A stretch of DNA of 64,000 nt from positions 1-64,000 of the forward strand of contig SHWL01000002.1 of NCBI GenBank assembly GCA_009693865.1. Reading direction: 5' to 3'. Below, piece after piece: positions 33,869 to 43,532 of this stretch. The first letter of the stretch is position 1; each line of letters begins with the position of its first letter. The notes under the pieces are model-generated. The model ran no database searches, had not been told where the DNA came from, and saw nothing but the letters and a program-made list of their open reading frames with translations. Made by a program: the position numbers and the translations under genes. The DNA is from Acetobacteraceae bacterium. Lineage in GTDB: Bacteria > Pseudomonadota > Alphaproteobacteria > Acetobacterales > Acetobacteraceae.

Positions 33869-35017
33869 ATGGTCACGCCCACCTTCCGGTTCGATCCGGT
33901 GGAAATGCCGCCCGAGGCGCTGGAAACCCGCAAGGAGGTCCGCGCCTTCATCAAGGAACACGAACACCTGATGGGTTTCTCCCGCGGTGAGTTCAATCGC
34001 GATTTCAGCCGCGCCATGGGCAAAAAGGGCTGGATCGGCATGACCTGGCCGAAACAATATGGCGGCCACGAACGGACGTCGTTCGAACGCTATGTCGTGA
34101 TCGAGGAAATGCTCGTCGCGGGCGCGCCGCTTTCGGCCCATTACACCGGCGATCGTCAAAGCGGCCCGAATATGTTGCGGTTCGGTACCGAGGAGCAAAA
34201 GAATTACTTCCTCCCCCGAATCGCCGCCGGCGAAATGGCCTTCTGTATCGGCATGAGCGAGCCGAACTCCGGCTCCGATCTGGCGGGTACCCGCACCCGC
34301 GCGCAAAAGGTCGACGGAGGTTATAAAATCAACGGCACGAAGCTTTGGACGTCGAACGCGCACCGCGCCGATTATGCCATCCTGTTCTGCAAGATGGCGG
34401 GCGACGGCAAGGAGGAACCAGACCGCCACGCCGGCGCCACGCAGTTCCTGCTGGACCTGAAGTCCCCGGGCATCGACATACGCCCGGTGATCAATCTCCT
34501 GGGCGAACACCATTTCAACGAAATTTTCCTCACCGACGTCTTCGTTCCCGACAACCGGCTACTGGGCGCGGAAGGCAATGGCTGGAACCAACTCACCAGC
34601 GAGTTGTCCTTCGAACGCAGCGCGCCGGACCGGTTCCTGGTGCTGTTTCAGATGCTGCAACAAATGATCCGCATGGCGGGACCCGAGCCGGATAAGGCGA
34701 CCGCGGCCGCGCTCGGGAAGCTGATCTCACAATTGGCGACGTTGCGGAGCATGTCGGTCTCGATCGCGGGCATGTTGCAGGAAGGTATCAATCCCAACAA
34801 CGAATCGGCCGTCGTCAAGGATCTGGGCACCCGTTACGAGCAGGACATTCCGGTAGTCGCCCGCCAATTATTTCCGGCTGAACCGGAGTTGGAAGCGATC
34901 GATCTCTACAGTTCGATGATCGCCCGCTCCACGATGAACGCGCCACGCTTTTCCATCCAGGGCGGCACACGGGAAATCCTTCGCGGGATCATCGCCCGCG
35001 GCCTTGGCCTACGTTGA
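33869..35017 (+). CDS. acyl-CoA dehydrogenase (first of pair)
   Basis: 382 residues. FAD-binding landmarks: MGFSRGEFNRDFSRAMGKKGW, FCIGMSEPNSGSDLAGTRTRAQ, YKINGTKLWTSNAHRADYAILFC, and the C-terminal FSIQGGTREILRGIIARGLGLR. In pairs like this, often called FadE28/29-like, both subunits form a heterotetramer and each supplies part of the site. Same operon as the LLM gene (12 bp gap). Confidence 0.92.
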   Translation: MVTPTFRFDPVEMPPEALETRKEVRAFIKEHEHLMGFSRGEFNRDFSRAMGKKGWIGMTWPKQYGGHERTSFERYVVIEEMLVAGAPLSAHYTGDRQSGPNMLRFGTEEQKNYFLPRIAAGEMAFCIGMSEPNSGSDLAGTRTRAQKVDGGYKINGTKLWTSNAHRADYAILFCKMAGDGKEEPDRHAGATQFLLDLKSPGIDIRPVINLLGEHHFNEIFLTDVFVPDNRLLGAEGNGWNQLTSELSFERSAPDRFLVLFQMLQQMIRMAGPEPDKATAAALGKLISQLATLRSMSVSIAGMLQEGINPNNESAVVKDLGTRYEQDIPVVARQLFPAEPELEAIDLYSSMIARSTMNAPRFSIQGGTREILRGIIARGLGLR

Positions 35018-35033
35018 ACGGGGGGAAAATAAA

Positions 35034-36116
35034 ATGGCCATTCGCGACGAAACCCGGATGCTGCTGGAAAGCATGGGCCGGTTGTTCGAGGATCATTGCA
35101 CCAAACAGGTCGCCGACGCCGCCGAAACCGGGGTCTTCGCGCAAGGTTTATGGGACGCGGTCGCGGAAACCGGTGTGCCGCTGGCGGCGTTGCCGGAATC
35201 GGCCGGGGGCGCGGACGCGGAATGGTCGGACCTTTACGCCGCGTTACGCGTGGCCGCCCGTTTCTCCGCCCCCATCCCGCTCGCCGAGACCATGCTCGCT
35301 GGTTGGGCTGCTTCTTCATCTGGCCTTGAAACGAGTGACGGTCCCATGACGGTTGGCCCCGTGCGCCTGAGCGACGCGCTTACGCTGCGGCGCGACGGCA
35401 ATGGCTGGCGTCTGTCCGGCACGGCCTCCCGGCTCCCTTACGCGTCCTTCGCCACCAGAACCGTGCTGATCGCCGATGGCCCGGATGGGGAGATGGTGGC
35501 CGCCTTCGACGGCACCGGCGGCAGCGATCTCGCCAAGGGTAAAAATATCGCCAACGAGTCGCGGGATACGCTGCAATTCAACGATGTCCGCCTGTCTTCC
35601 GACCAGGTCGCGCCAGTGGCCGGTGGAGTCTCGCGCGCGGCGCTGTACCGGCGGGGTGCCCTGGCCCGCGCCACGATGATGTCGGGGGCGTTGGAAAAAG
35701 CGATGGACCTGGCGGTGACCTACGCCCAGGAGAGGGTGCAGTTCGGGCGTCCGATTTCGAAGTTCCAGGCGGTGCAGCAGAATCTCGCGGTGCTCGCGGG
35801 TCAGACGGCGGCGGCGGTCGCGGCGGCCAATCTGGGAATTGAAGCCCTGGAGAAAACCAGCCCCGAACGTGAGGAATTTCTGATCGCGGTCGCGAAAACC
35901 AGGGTAGGAGAAGCCGCGACCCTGGCTTGCGAAATCGCGCATCAGGTTCACGGCGCCATTGGGTTTACCAAGGAATATTCCCTGCAACTTTCGACCAGGC
36001 GGCTTTGGTCGTGGCGGGAGGAATTCGGCGCCGACCCGGAATGGGCGGCCAGAGTTGGCGCCTATGCCTGCCGCCGCGGCGCCGACAACCTCTGGCCCAT
36101 GTTGACCGATGGCTGA
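35034..36116 (+). CDS. acyl-CoA dehydrogenase (second of pair)
   Basis: 360 residues from ATG 35034 (GGGGGAAAA upstream). Shorter and more diverged than its neighbour; landmarks are RATMMSGALEKAMDLAVTYAQERVQFGRPISKFQAVQQNLA and QVHGAIGFTKEYSLQLSTRRL. Sixteen bp after the first ACAD gene, consistent with a heteromeric enzyme as in steroid or cyclic-acid side-chain degradation (known for FadE-type pairs; inferred here). Confidence 0.9.
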   Translation: MAIRDETRMLLESMGRLFEDHCTKQVADAAETGVFAQGLWDAVAETGVPLAALPESAGGADAEWSDLYAALRVAARFSAPIPLAETMLAGWAASSSGLETSDGPMTVGPVRLSDALTLRRDGNGWRLSGTASRLPYASFATRTVLIADGPDGEMVAAFDGTGGSDLAKGKNIANESRDTLQFNDVRLSSDQVAPVAGGVSRAALYRRGALARATMMSGALEKAMDLAVTYAQERVQFGRPISKFQAVQQNLAVLAGQTAAAVAAANLGIEALEKTSPEREEFLIAVAKTRVGEAATLACEIAHQVHGAIGFTKEYSLQLSTRRLWSWREEFGADPEWAARVGAYACRRGADNLWPMLTDG

Positions 36117-36203
36117 AGATTCTGGGAAATTACCAAATGAAAACCTTGTCATAGGGCCGTGGGTGGTTGGCAAACGGCCTGAACCTGGTTAAATCATCCC
36201 GCG

Positions 36204-36228
36204 CCCGCGAAGACGCGGGTTCCTTTCG
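36204..36228 (+). terminator. terminator-like hairpin after the catabolic operon
   Basis: CCCGCG (36204-36209), a 4-nt loop AAGA, CGCGGG (36214-36219), then TTCCTTTC. Short but GC-rich stem with a weak T-tract. Confidence 0.5.
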
Positions 36229-36348
36229 ACGTCGCGCGGGCCAATGGCTTCAGCGACGGGCCGACGATAGACAGGCGGAGTGATCGTGCCGCGAGATGAC
36301 GTGTCAATAAAGGCAACAAACAGAGCCGCATTGTCGAGGAGCGAGGCA

Positions 36349-37383
36349 ATGTTCCAGGAGGATCCGGAAGCGCCACTCGCCGGGGCGGACCTTCGTGCCG
36401 CGCGGGAGCGCCTCGGCTGGGCTCTGCCCGACGTCGCCGCGATGCTGCGAATTCGACCCTCGTATTTGGAGGCGCTCGAAGCCGGACGATTGGACCGATT
36501 ACCTGGTAACGTATACGCGCTTGGGTACCTGCGCAGCTATTCGCTCGCGCTTGGGCTCGACCCGGAGCAAGCCGCGCGGCGATTCCGGTCTGCCACCGGA
36601 GTAATGACCGGGCATACCAGGCTGGCATTTCCCGCGCCCGTTCCCGAACGAGGCCTGCCTGCCGGGGCACTTATCCTGGTGGGCCTGTTGCTGGTCGGCG
36701 GCGCCTATGCCGGTTGGTATCACCTCTCTGGAGAAGGCAAACTCCCTGCCGAGACCGTCGCGCCAGTGCCGGTCCGGCTTGCTTCGCTCGCGGAACAAGC
36801 TCTGCCCGGGCCGGACGGGCGCGTCCCGGTGCCCGCGCCGCCGCCCACGATGCCCGCACGCGCCGATGACGACGATCAGTTCGAGCCGCGTCAGGCCGCG
36901 TCGGAAAATCCGCTGCTGGCGCCGGAACCGGCACCGCCGCCTCCGCCGGTCGAGATAACGCGCGCGATGCCGATCCCGGGCGCCACGGCGACCACCGCGA
37001 TCGCGATGCCGGTCACGCCACAGATGCGGCGGCCGGAGATGATGACATCGGACTCCGCCATCGTCGCGCCCTTGGCGGGCGATCCCGCGAACCCGGAAGG
37101 CACGCGGGTCATGCTGCGCTTCACCGGCGATACCTGGGTTCAGGTCAAGGAACGCGGCGGTCAGGCGCTGGTGACCAAAGTCATGAAGGCCGGCGAGACC
37201 TTCGCCGTACCAGCTCGGCCGAACCTGATCCTGAACACCGGCAATGCCGGCCGGGTCGAGGTTTTGGTCGATGGCATTCCGGTGCCGGCGATCGGCGGCG
37301 CGGGCGCGGTGCGCAAGGACGTGCCGATGGAGCCGGAGCAATTGAAAGCTGGGTATATCGTTCCGGTCACGACCCGGCGGTAG
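36349..37383 (+). CDS. RodZ-like cytoskeletal/helix-turn-helix membrane protein (DUF4115)
   Basis: 344 residues from ATG 36349 (GAGG upstream; the frame is open 69 nt further but without family match). Residues 12-85 are the RodZ HTH: LRAARERLGWALPDVAAMLRIRPSYLEALEAG, LPGNVYALGYLRSYSLALGLD. One membrane helix follows at about 103-123, a Pro/Ala-rich periplasmic linker, and a C-terminal DUF4115 domain (MLRFTGDTWVQVKERGG … VPARPNLILNTGNAGRVEV). RodZ links MreB to the wall machinery in rod-shaped cells. Placed just before ispG, as in many alphaproteobacteria. Confidence 0.88.
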   Translation: MFQEDPEAPLAGADLRAARERLGWALPDVAAMLRIRPSYLEALEAGRLDRLPGNVYALGYLRSYSLALGLDPEQAARRFRSATGVMTGHTRLAFPAPVPERGLPAGALILVGLLLVGGAYAGWYHLSGEGKLPAETVAPVPVRLASLAEQALPGPDGRVPVPAPPPTMPARADDDDQFEPRQAASENPLLAPEPAPPPPPVEITRAMPIPGATATTAIAMPVTPQMRRPEMMTSDSAIVAPLAGDPANPEGTRVMLRFTGDTWVQVKERGGQALVTKVMKAGETFAVPARPNLILNTGNAGRVEVLVDGIPVPAIGGAGAVRKDVPMEPEQLKAGYIVPVTTRR

Positions 37384-37450
37384 CGGTGCGCTCGCCGATT
37401 GACCGGGGGTAAAGCCGGCCTGGACGTTCCAGGCCGTTTGGGAGTTCCGC

Positions 37451-38575
37451 ATGAGCTATCGCCCGTATCAGGACATCCAACGCCGCGCCTCGCGGCGGGT
37501 CTACGTGGGCAAAGTCCCGGTCGGCGACGGCGCGCCGATCACGGTGCAGACCATGACCAACACCCTGACCACGGATGTCGCGGGTACGGTGGCGCAGATC
37601 CAGCGAGCCGAGGCAGCGGGCGTCGACATCGTCCGCGTCTCCTGCCCGGATCGGCCAAGCGCGTTGGCGTTGAAGGACATCGTGCGGCAGGTGAACGTCC
37701 CGATCGTCGCCGACATCCACTTCCACTACCGGCGCGCGATTGAGGCCGCCGAAAGTGGCGCCGCCTGCCTGCGCATCAATCCCGGCAATATCGGCAGCGA
37801 TGAGCGGGTGCGGGAGGTCGTGAAGGCGGCGCGCGATCACGGCTGCTCCATGCGGATCGGCGTGAACGCGGGCTCGTTGGAAAAGCACTTGCTGGAAAAA
37901 TACGGCGAGCCCAACCCGGAAGCTTTGGTCGAAAGCGCGCTGTATCACGCGAATATTTTGCAGCAGCACGATTTTCATGACTTCAAAATCAGCGTGAAGG
38001 CCTCCGACGTATTTCTGGCGGTCGCGGCCTATCAGCAATTGGCCGAGGTCTGCGATCATCCGCTGCATATTGGCATCACCGAAGCCGGCGGCCGCCGCAT
38101 GGGGACCGTCAAATCCGCCATCGGCCTGGGCTCGCTGCTATGGGCGGGCATCGGCGACACGCTACGGGTGTCGCTGTCCGATGAGCCCGAGGAAGAAGTG
38201 CGGGTCGGCTGGGATCTGCTGAAATCGTTGGGTATCCGGCATCGCGGCGTGAAGGTGATCTCCTGCCCATCCTGCGCGCGCCAGGGGTTCAATGTGATCG
38301 AAACGGTCCGCACGCTGGAAGACCGGCTCGCGCATATTGAAACGCCGCTGACGTTGTCGATCATCGGCTGTGTCGTGAATGGACCTGGCGAGGCGCTGAT
38401 GACGGACATTGGCGTGACCGGCGGCGGCAATGGCCGGCACATGATCTACAGCGCCGGCAAGACCGATCATACGATCGCGGGCGCGACGATGGTCGACCAC
38501 ATCGTCGAACTGGTGGAGGCTAAGGCCGCCGAACTAAAGAGCGCGGCGGACGCGGAGAAGCTGGCGGCTGAGTAG
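37451..38575 (+). CDS. ispG: (E)-4-hydroxy-3-methylbut-2-enyl-diphosphate synthase (flavodoxin type)
   Basis: 374 residues. IspG/GcpE reduces MEcPP to HMBPP, the penultimate step of the MEP isoprenoid pathway, with a [4Fe-4S] cluster. Start [41 protein letters not shown], the TIM-barrel [14 protein letters not shown]-like segment, and cluster cysteines in CPSCARQGF and [13 protein letters not shown]. The length is that of the two-domain bacterial form. Follows the RodZ-like gene at 67 bp. Confidence 0.96.
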   Translation: MSYRPYQDIQRRASRRVYVGKVPVGDGAPITVQTMTNTLTTDVAGTVAQIQRAEAAGVDIVRVSCPDRPSALALKDIVRQVNVPIVADIHFHYRRAIEAAESGAACLRINPGNIGSDERVREVVKAARDHGCSMRIGVNAGSLEKHLLEKYGEPNPEALVESALYHANILQQHDFHDFKISVKASDVFLAVAAYQQLAEVCDHPLHIGITEAGGRRMGTVKSAIGLGSLLWAGIGDTLRVSLSDEPEEEVRVGWDLLKSLGIRHRGVKVISCPSCARQGFNVIETVRTLEDRLAHIETPLTLSIIGCVVNGPGEALMTDIGVTGGGNGRHMIYSAGKTDHTIAGATMVDHIVELVEAKAAELKSAADAEKLAAE

Positions 38576-38583
38576 TATGTAAG

Positions 38584-38814
38584 GTGGTAAGGCGGCCCGT
38601 CCCAAAGCCGTCTTATCTGGATCAATGCGATTATCTGGGCTTTGTGCATGGCGACCGCCGGTGGCGGAGCAAAAACGGGAACCGCTTGTTTACATGGGAT
38701 GAACTGCACGGAGAAATCGAGGTTTTCAATGTTCGAGGTAGACACCTTGGTTCATTGGATCCCGCTGGAAGCTTGATCAAGGAAGCCGTGCCAGGGAGAT
38801 GGGTCGATGTGTAG
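38584..38814 (+). CDS. stand-alone colicin E3/cloacin-type rRNase domain (toxin)
   Basis: 76 residues, GTG start. It matches the cytotoxic C-terminal domain of colicin E3, cloacin DF13 and pyocin S6, which cuts 16S rRNA in the decoding site. The core reads TWDELHGEIEVFNVRGRHLGSLDP: D39, H42 and E46 have exactly the D-x2-H-x3-E spacing of colicin E3 Asp510, His513 and Glu517, and R72 near the end can replace Arg545. There is no translocation or receptor domain, so it is an intracellular toxin rather than a bacteriocin. It overlaps the next gene by 8 bp. Codon use and lower GC differ from ispG just upstream, suggesting transfer. Confidence 0.82.
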   Translation: MVRRPVPKPSYLDQCDYLGFVHGDRRWRSKNGNRLFTWDELHGEIEVFNVRGRHLGSLDPAGSLIKEAVPGRWVDV

Positions 38815-39160
38815 CGCGTTAGTCGAACCAAGGCCACCGACGTTCTTCGACCTCTACAGTCACGGCCTGGCCCTGCCGGACGAGATCGATGATTTCATTG
38901 ACCGTTGGCATGAGGACGCGTCTTCGCGTGCCAGCAGCCTGCCACTGCACGAATTTCTTGGGTTGACACGCGACGAATATGAAATTTGGGTGTTGGACCC
39001 GGATGTACTGCCCCATGTTCTGATCGCACGCCGTGAGGCGCGACCACTCCCGGAGGTTATGAGCCAGTACCTGGATGCGTTCCCCCTGGCCGCTCGTGCG
39101 TCGGATATCGCGACAATTAAGGCGCTTAGAAGCTGGTTGGCAAAGCGGCTGCTACCGTGA
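38807..39160 (+). CDS. probable antitoxin/immunity partner of the E3-type toxin
   Basis: 117 residues, acidic in the N-terminal half. Motifs: FFDLYSHGLALPDEIDDFIDRWHE, then LPLHEFLGLTRDEYEIWVLDPDVLPHVLIARR, a short conserved segment I have seen in small uncharacterised proteins near toxins but cannot name. The rest is helical, ending in a basic helix. It overlaps the toxin gene (8 bp) before it and the peptidase gene (GTGA, 4 bp) after it. The role as antitoxin is inference from position and charge. Confidence 0.65.
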   Translation: MCSALVEPRPPTFFDLYSHGLALPDEIDDFIDRWHEDASSRASSLPLHEFLGLTRDEYEIWVLDPDVLPHVLIARREARPLPEVMSQYLDAFPLAARASDIATIKALRSWLAKRLLP

Positions 39161-40143
39161 ACGCCGCTTCGTTCGAGGTTAATCTCGCGCGAAGAGTCAT
39201 TGAGCGTTTCAACTTGTCACCTCCCGTCGACGTCGAATCGGTTGCATACCGTTACGCGATGGTTGAGCACTGTCCGATTCCGCTTCAGGTTGACGGTATC
39301 TGCCTTAATTTGAAACGCCCAGGCATTCGGCCAACTATTATCGTCAACCTGGATCGACCTTTGCGACGTAGGCGATTCACCCTCGCACACGAGCTGGGCC
39401 ATGTATTGATCCCATGGCATCGGGGCAGTTTGTATGATGACTTTTCTTTGTCCGACCGAGAACGTACGTTTGATCGATGGGAAATGGAAGGTGAGGCAAA
39501 TCGGTTCGCATCCGAATTGCTGATGCCATCTGATTGGATATCCGAGGTCCAGACGCTGGCCAATAATTTCGGGAGGGCAGTGTCCTGGGTTCAGGAACAG
39601 GCCGAAGTTTCAATGATCGCAAGTGCCATCCGTCTAATAGGGATTGCATCGGCGAACCACATTTTCGCCCATTGCGATGATACCGGATTCGTCCTGAATT
39701 CCGGGCGTTCACCTGGCACGTTGGCAAACGCACCCGCGTGGAACGAGGACCTTGATCGCTCATATTTGGACGGCAATGCCGCTGACAGAGGCGAGATTCT
39801 CGCGGGTGGCACATGCCTGTATTGGTGGAGATTCCCTGATGAAGTCGCGTTGGCCGAGCCAAACGATCCTCGGGATTGGCGATCGATTTTACAAGAGATC
39901 ATTGATGATCTGGTGGCCTTTGATAACGACAAACCCAGAGTTAGACAATCTATCAACGGAGTGATCGGGGCAACCAACAGCAGCAGGCGAGGTAGTTCTG
40001 CTGAGGAATTGCTCGCGGCCCTGATGCAGCGCTTCGACAGCAAACGCGCTCAGGGAGGTATCTTTCCCGAATTGCCCCGCCATCCGAATTTTCGCGACTT
40101 TCTGATTCGGCGGGTAAAGACTCTTCGCGGCGTTGGACCATGA
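39157..40143 (+). CDS. ImmA/IrrE-family zinc metallopeptidase
   Basis: 328 residues, GTG start overlapping the upstream stop. The zinc site is HELGH at residues 78-82, with the third ligand Glu113 in EMEGEANRFASELLMP, the standard ImmA/IrrE arrangement; FTLAHELGHVL and NRFASELLMP are typical. About 190 further residues are of unknown function (CLYWWRFPDEVALAE, …EIIDDLVAFD). ImmA cleaves the ICEBs1 repressor ImmR and IrrE cleaves DdrO; here the natural substrate would be the adjacent 117-residue protein. Lower GC than the flanks. Confidence 0.9.
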   Translation: MNAASFEVNLARRVIERFNLSPPVDVESVAYRYAMVEHCPIPLQVDGICLNLKRPGIRPTIIVNLDRPLRRRRFTLAHELGHVLIPWHRGSLYDDFSLSDRERTFDRWEMEGEANRFASELLMPSDWISEVQTLANNFGRAVSWVQEQAEVSMIASAIRLIGIASANHIFAHCDDTGFVLNSGRSPGTLANAPAWNEDLDRSYLDGNAADRGEILAGGTCLYWWRFPDEVALAEPNDPRDWRSILQEIIDDLVAFDNDKPRVRQSINGVIGATNSSRRGSSAEELLAALMQRFDSKRAQGGIFPELPRHPNFRDFLIRRVKTLRGVGP

Positions 40144-40362
40144 TATATCTTGATCGCACCTGTTCCGGCGGATGACGACGTATTGCTCTGGCTTTTCATG
40201 GGCCGCCTTTGTCGGCACCGGCATCGCGACGGACGATCCGGTCAACGTCACGCCGCCATGGCCCGATATCGGGAAGGGAGATAAACCATGTCAACCGTGA
40301 TCCTTTGCCGCCCGCCGCATTACAGTGGCATGAAATTACTAACCGATCTCGCCATTGGCGTC

Positions 40363-40869
40363 TCAACCGCCGGCCGCATCCTGAAACGCCCGGAGCACGG
40401 AATCGCCGAAGCAGGCGAAGATTACCTCGGTCAACAAGGTATTCCCGGCGAGAAATGTCACTGTCGTATCGATCGCGATCCGCGCCGCCGCCAGGATTGG
40501 ATAACCGTACACCCCGCAACTGATCGCCGGAAAGGCGATCGTACGAATGTCATGCGTCACCGCCAAAGTCAGACTTTCACGATAACAACTTGCCAGTAGT
40601 GCCGGTTCGTTGGCGGCGCCGCCCCGCCATACCGGGCCAACCGTGTGGATCACATATCGCGCCTTCAGGCGGTATCCTTTGGTGATTTTCGCGTAACCGG
40701 TGGGGCAACCGCCCAGGGTGCGGCATTCGGCGAGGAGGTCTGGGCCGGCGGCACGATGGATCGCGCCATCGACACCGCCGCCGCCCAACAACGTTTCGTT
40801 CGCCGCGTTGACGATGGCGTCCACTGCAAGCACCGTGATATCGGCGGCGACGATCCGGATGCGATGCAT
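40363..40869 (-). CDS. macrodomain protein, O-acetyl-ADP-ribose deacetylase (YmdB/MacroD) type
   Basis: 168 residues from ATG 40869 (GTG 40881 alternative). Macrodomain motifs: [33 protein letters not shown] (ADP-ribose loop 1 with NAAN and GGGGVD), [10 protein letters not shown], and [12 protein letters not shown] (loop 2). Such enzymes hydrolyse O-acetyl-ADP-ribose and mono-ADP-ribose from proteins. Three bp after corA, so it is the last gene of the minus-strand run. The 219 bp beyond it up to the peptidase gene (40144-40362) show no gene I can support. Confidence 0.92.
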   Translation of the reverse strand: MHRIRIVAADITVLAVDAIVNAANETLLGGGGVDGAIHRAAGPDLLAECRTLGGCPTGYAKITKGYRLKARYVIHTVGPVWRGGAANEPALLASCYRESLTLAVTHDIRTIAFPAISCGVYGYPILAAARIAIDTTVTFLAGNTLLTEVIFACFGDSVLRAFQDAAGG

Positions 40870-40871
40870 GG

Positions 40872-41852
40872 CTACATCCACTTACGCCAGCGGAAGATCG
40901 CCAGCGGGATCAGGCTGGTCAGGATGATCAGAAACCAGGCAGAGGGATAACCCCAGGCCCACTCCAACTCCGGCATTGCCTTGAAATTCATGCCGTAAAT
41001 GCCCGCGACAAGCACCGGCGGGATGCCGACCACTGAAGTGATTGTCATGACCTTCATGACATCGTTCTGCGCGATGTTGATGAACCCCAGTGTCGCATCC
41101 AGCAGGAACTGTAGCTTATCCGACAGATGGTTGTCGAAATCGCTGATCGACCCGATATCCCGCCGCAACGTCCGCAGCCGGCTTTTCAATCCGTCGGCCA
41201 ACCAATCCGCCGCGTTGGCCTCGATGAATGGCACAAGACGGGTGGCGCCAAGCTGGCTCTCACGGATGTGGGAGATCAGGTCGCCGATCCGGCCCAGTTG
41301 GACGAGCGTTTCACGGAGGATACGATCTTCCATTTTCCGGCCGGAGCCGCGATCGGCGCCGAGCGCGAACACACGATGGGAAATGTTATCGAGATCGGTT
41401 TGGATCCGTTCCAGAACGTCGGCCTGGCGATCGACGATGGCCTCCAGCAAACCGATCAGAATATGCGCGGCGCTGTCGCTTCTGGCTTCGCCGCGCGGCA
41501 TGTGTGTCACGAAAGTGTCAAAGACGTTGCTGACCGCGAACCTGACCGTCAGCAGCCGGTCCGGAGCCAAAACAAACCCGGCGGAAACGCCGCGCGGGCC
41601 ATCGATCATGCTGACCATGGGCATGCTGAGATACAGCACGCCATCTCGCACCCCGAGCCGGCTGGAGGTCTCGATCTCGCTGACCTCGGCCAGTGTCGGG
41701 ACATCGAGACCCGTCGCCTCGGCCACGAGACTTGCTTCTTCCGGTGTGGGTTCGTGCAAATCGATCCAGACGGCCTGCCGCAGCATCTCGACATCTGTCA
41801 CGTTTTCAAGGCGGACCGGGCGGCCTGCCTCACACCCAAACGCCGTCAGCAT
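40872..41852 (-). CDS. corA: CorA-family divalent cation transporter
   Basis: 326 residues. Large N-terminal cytoplasmic domain, long helices ([12 protein letters not shown] … [25 protein letters not shown]), then two C-terminal membrane helices joined by the signature YGMNF loop ([15 protein letters not shown]). Pentameric Mg2+/Co2+ channel of the inner membrane. A basic end (WRKWM) faces the cytoplasm. Downstream of ilvC on the same strand. Confidence 0.93.
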   Translation of the reverse strand: MLTAFGCEAGRPVRLENVTDVEMLRQAVWIDLHEPTPEEASLVAEATGLDVPTLAEVSEIETSSRLGVRDGVLYLSMPMVSMIDGPRGVSAGFVLAPDRLLTVRFAVSNVFDTFVTHMPRGEARSDSAAHILIGLLEAIVDRQADVLERIQTDLDNISHRVFALGADRGSGRKMEDRILRETLVQLGRIGDLISHIRESQLGATRLVPFIEANAADWLADGLKSRLRTLRRDIGSISDFDNHLSDKLQFLLDATLGFINIAQNDVMKVMTITSVVGIPPVLVAGIYGMNFKAMPELEWAWGYPSAWFLIILTSLIPLAIFRWRKWM

Positions 41853-41888
41853 GCGATCCCCCGGGGTCAGACCGGACGGAAATTGACT

Positions 41889-42923
<1,035 letters not shown>

Positions 42924-43463
42924 TCAGTGTTCGGAGTGGAGTGAGGAGATAGTGCGGGCGCCGCGAGCGAGCGCCGCGATGCCGGTACGGGAGACCTCGG
43001 ACAACCCGAGGTCGCGCATCAGGTCGATGAAGGCGTCGAGCTTGTCGGACGTTCCGGTGATTTCGAAAACAAAACTACCAGTCGTCGTGTCGACGACACG
43101 GGCGCGGAAGGTTTCGGCGATGCGGAGGGATTCGACGCGTTTCTCGCCGGTGGCGATCACTTTCACCAACGCCATTTCGCGCGCGATATGTGGGCCTTCC
43201 TCGGTCAGGTCGGAAACGCGATGGACCTGGACGAGACGGTCGAGTTGCGCCTTGATTTGCGCGATGACCATGGCGGTGCCGGAGGTCACGAGATTGATGC
43301 GGGACAGCGCGCCGTCCGCCTCGACCGGGGCGACGGTGAGGCTGTCGATGTTATAGCCTCGGCCGGTGAACAAGCCGATCACGCGGGCCAGGATGCCCGC
43401 TTCGTTTTCGACCAGCACCGAGATCGTGGCGGTGCGGGTCGTGTTATCCTGGTAGCCGGACAT
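42924..43463 (-). CDS. ilvN: acetolactate synthase small (regulatory) subunit
   Basis: 179 residues from ATG 43463 (a TTG 18 bp earlier is less likely). N-terminal ACT domain TATISVLVENEAGILARVIGLFTGRGYNIDSLTVAPVE binds valine for feedback inhibition; the C-terminal half is the ALS_SS_C domain (FVFEITGTSDKLDAFIDLMRDLG). Needed for full activity of IlvB. Between ilvB and ilvC. Confidence 0.96.
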   Translation of the reverse strand: MSGYQDNTTRTATISVLVENEAGILARVIGLFTGRGYNIDSLTVAPVEADGALSRINLVTSGTAMVIAQIKAQLDRLVQVHRVSDLTEEGPHIAREMALVKVIATGEKRVESLRIAETFRARVVDTTTGSFVFEITGTSDKLDAFIDLMRDLGLSEVSRTGIAALARGARTISSLHSEH

Positions 43464-43532
43464 GGGTTCAATCCGCTTCAAAAGCCAACGGGCGAAACTG
43501 GGCTCCGCTTAAGCCAAAATGGAAACAAGAGG

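Noticed and set aside
40288-40599. Plus-strand frame with a good GGGAGATAAACC ribosome site.
   Set aside because: Most of it is antisense to the well-supported macrodomain gene and the product has no recognisable features.
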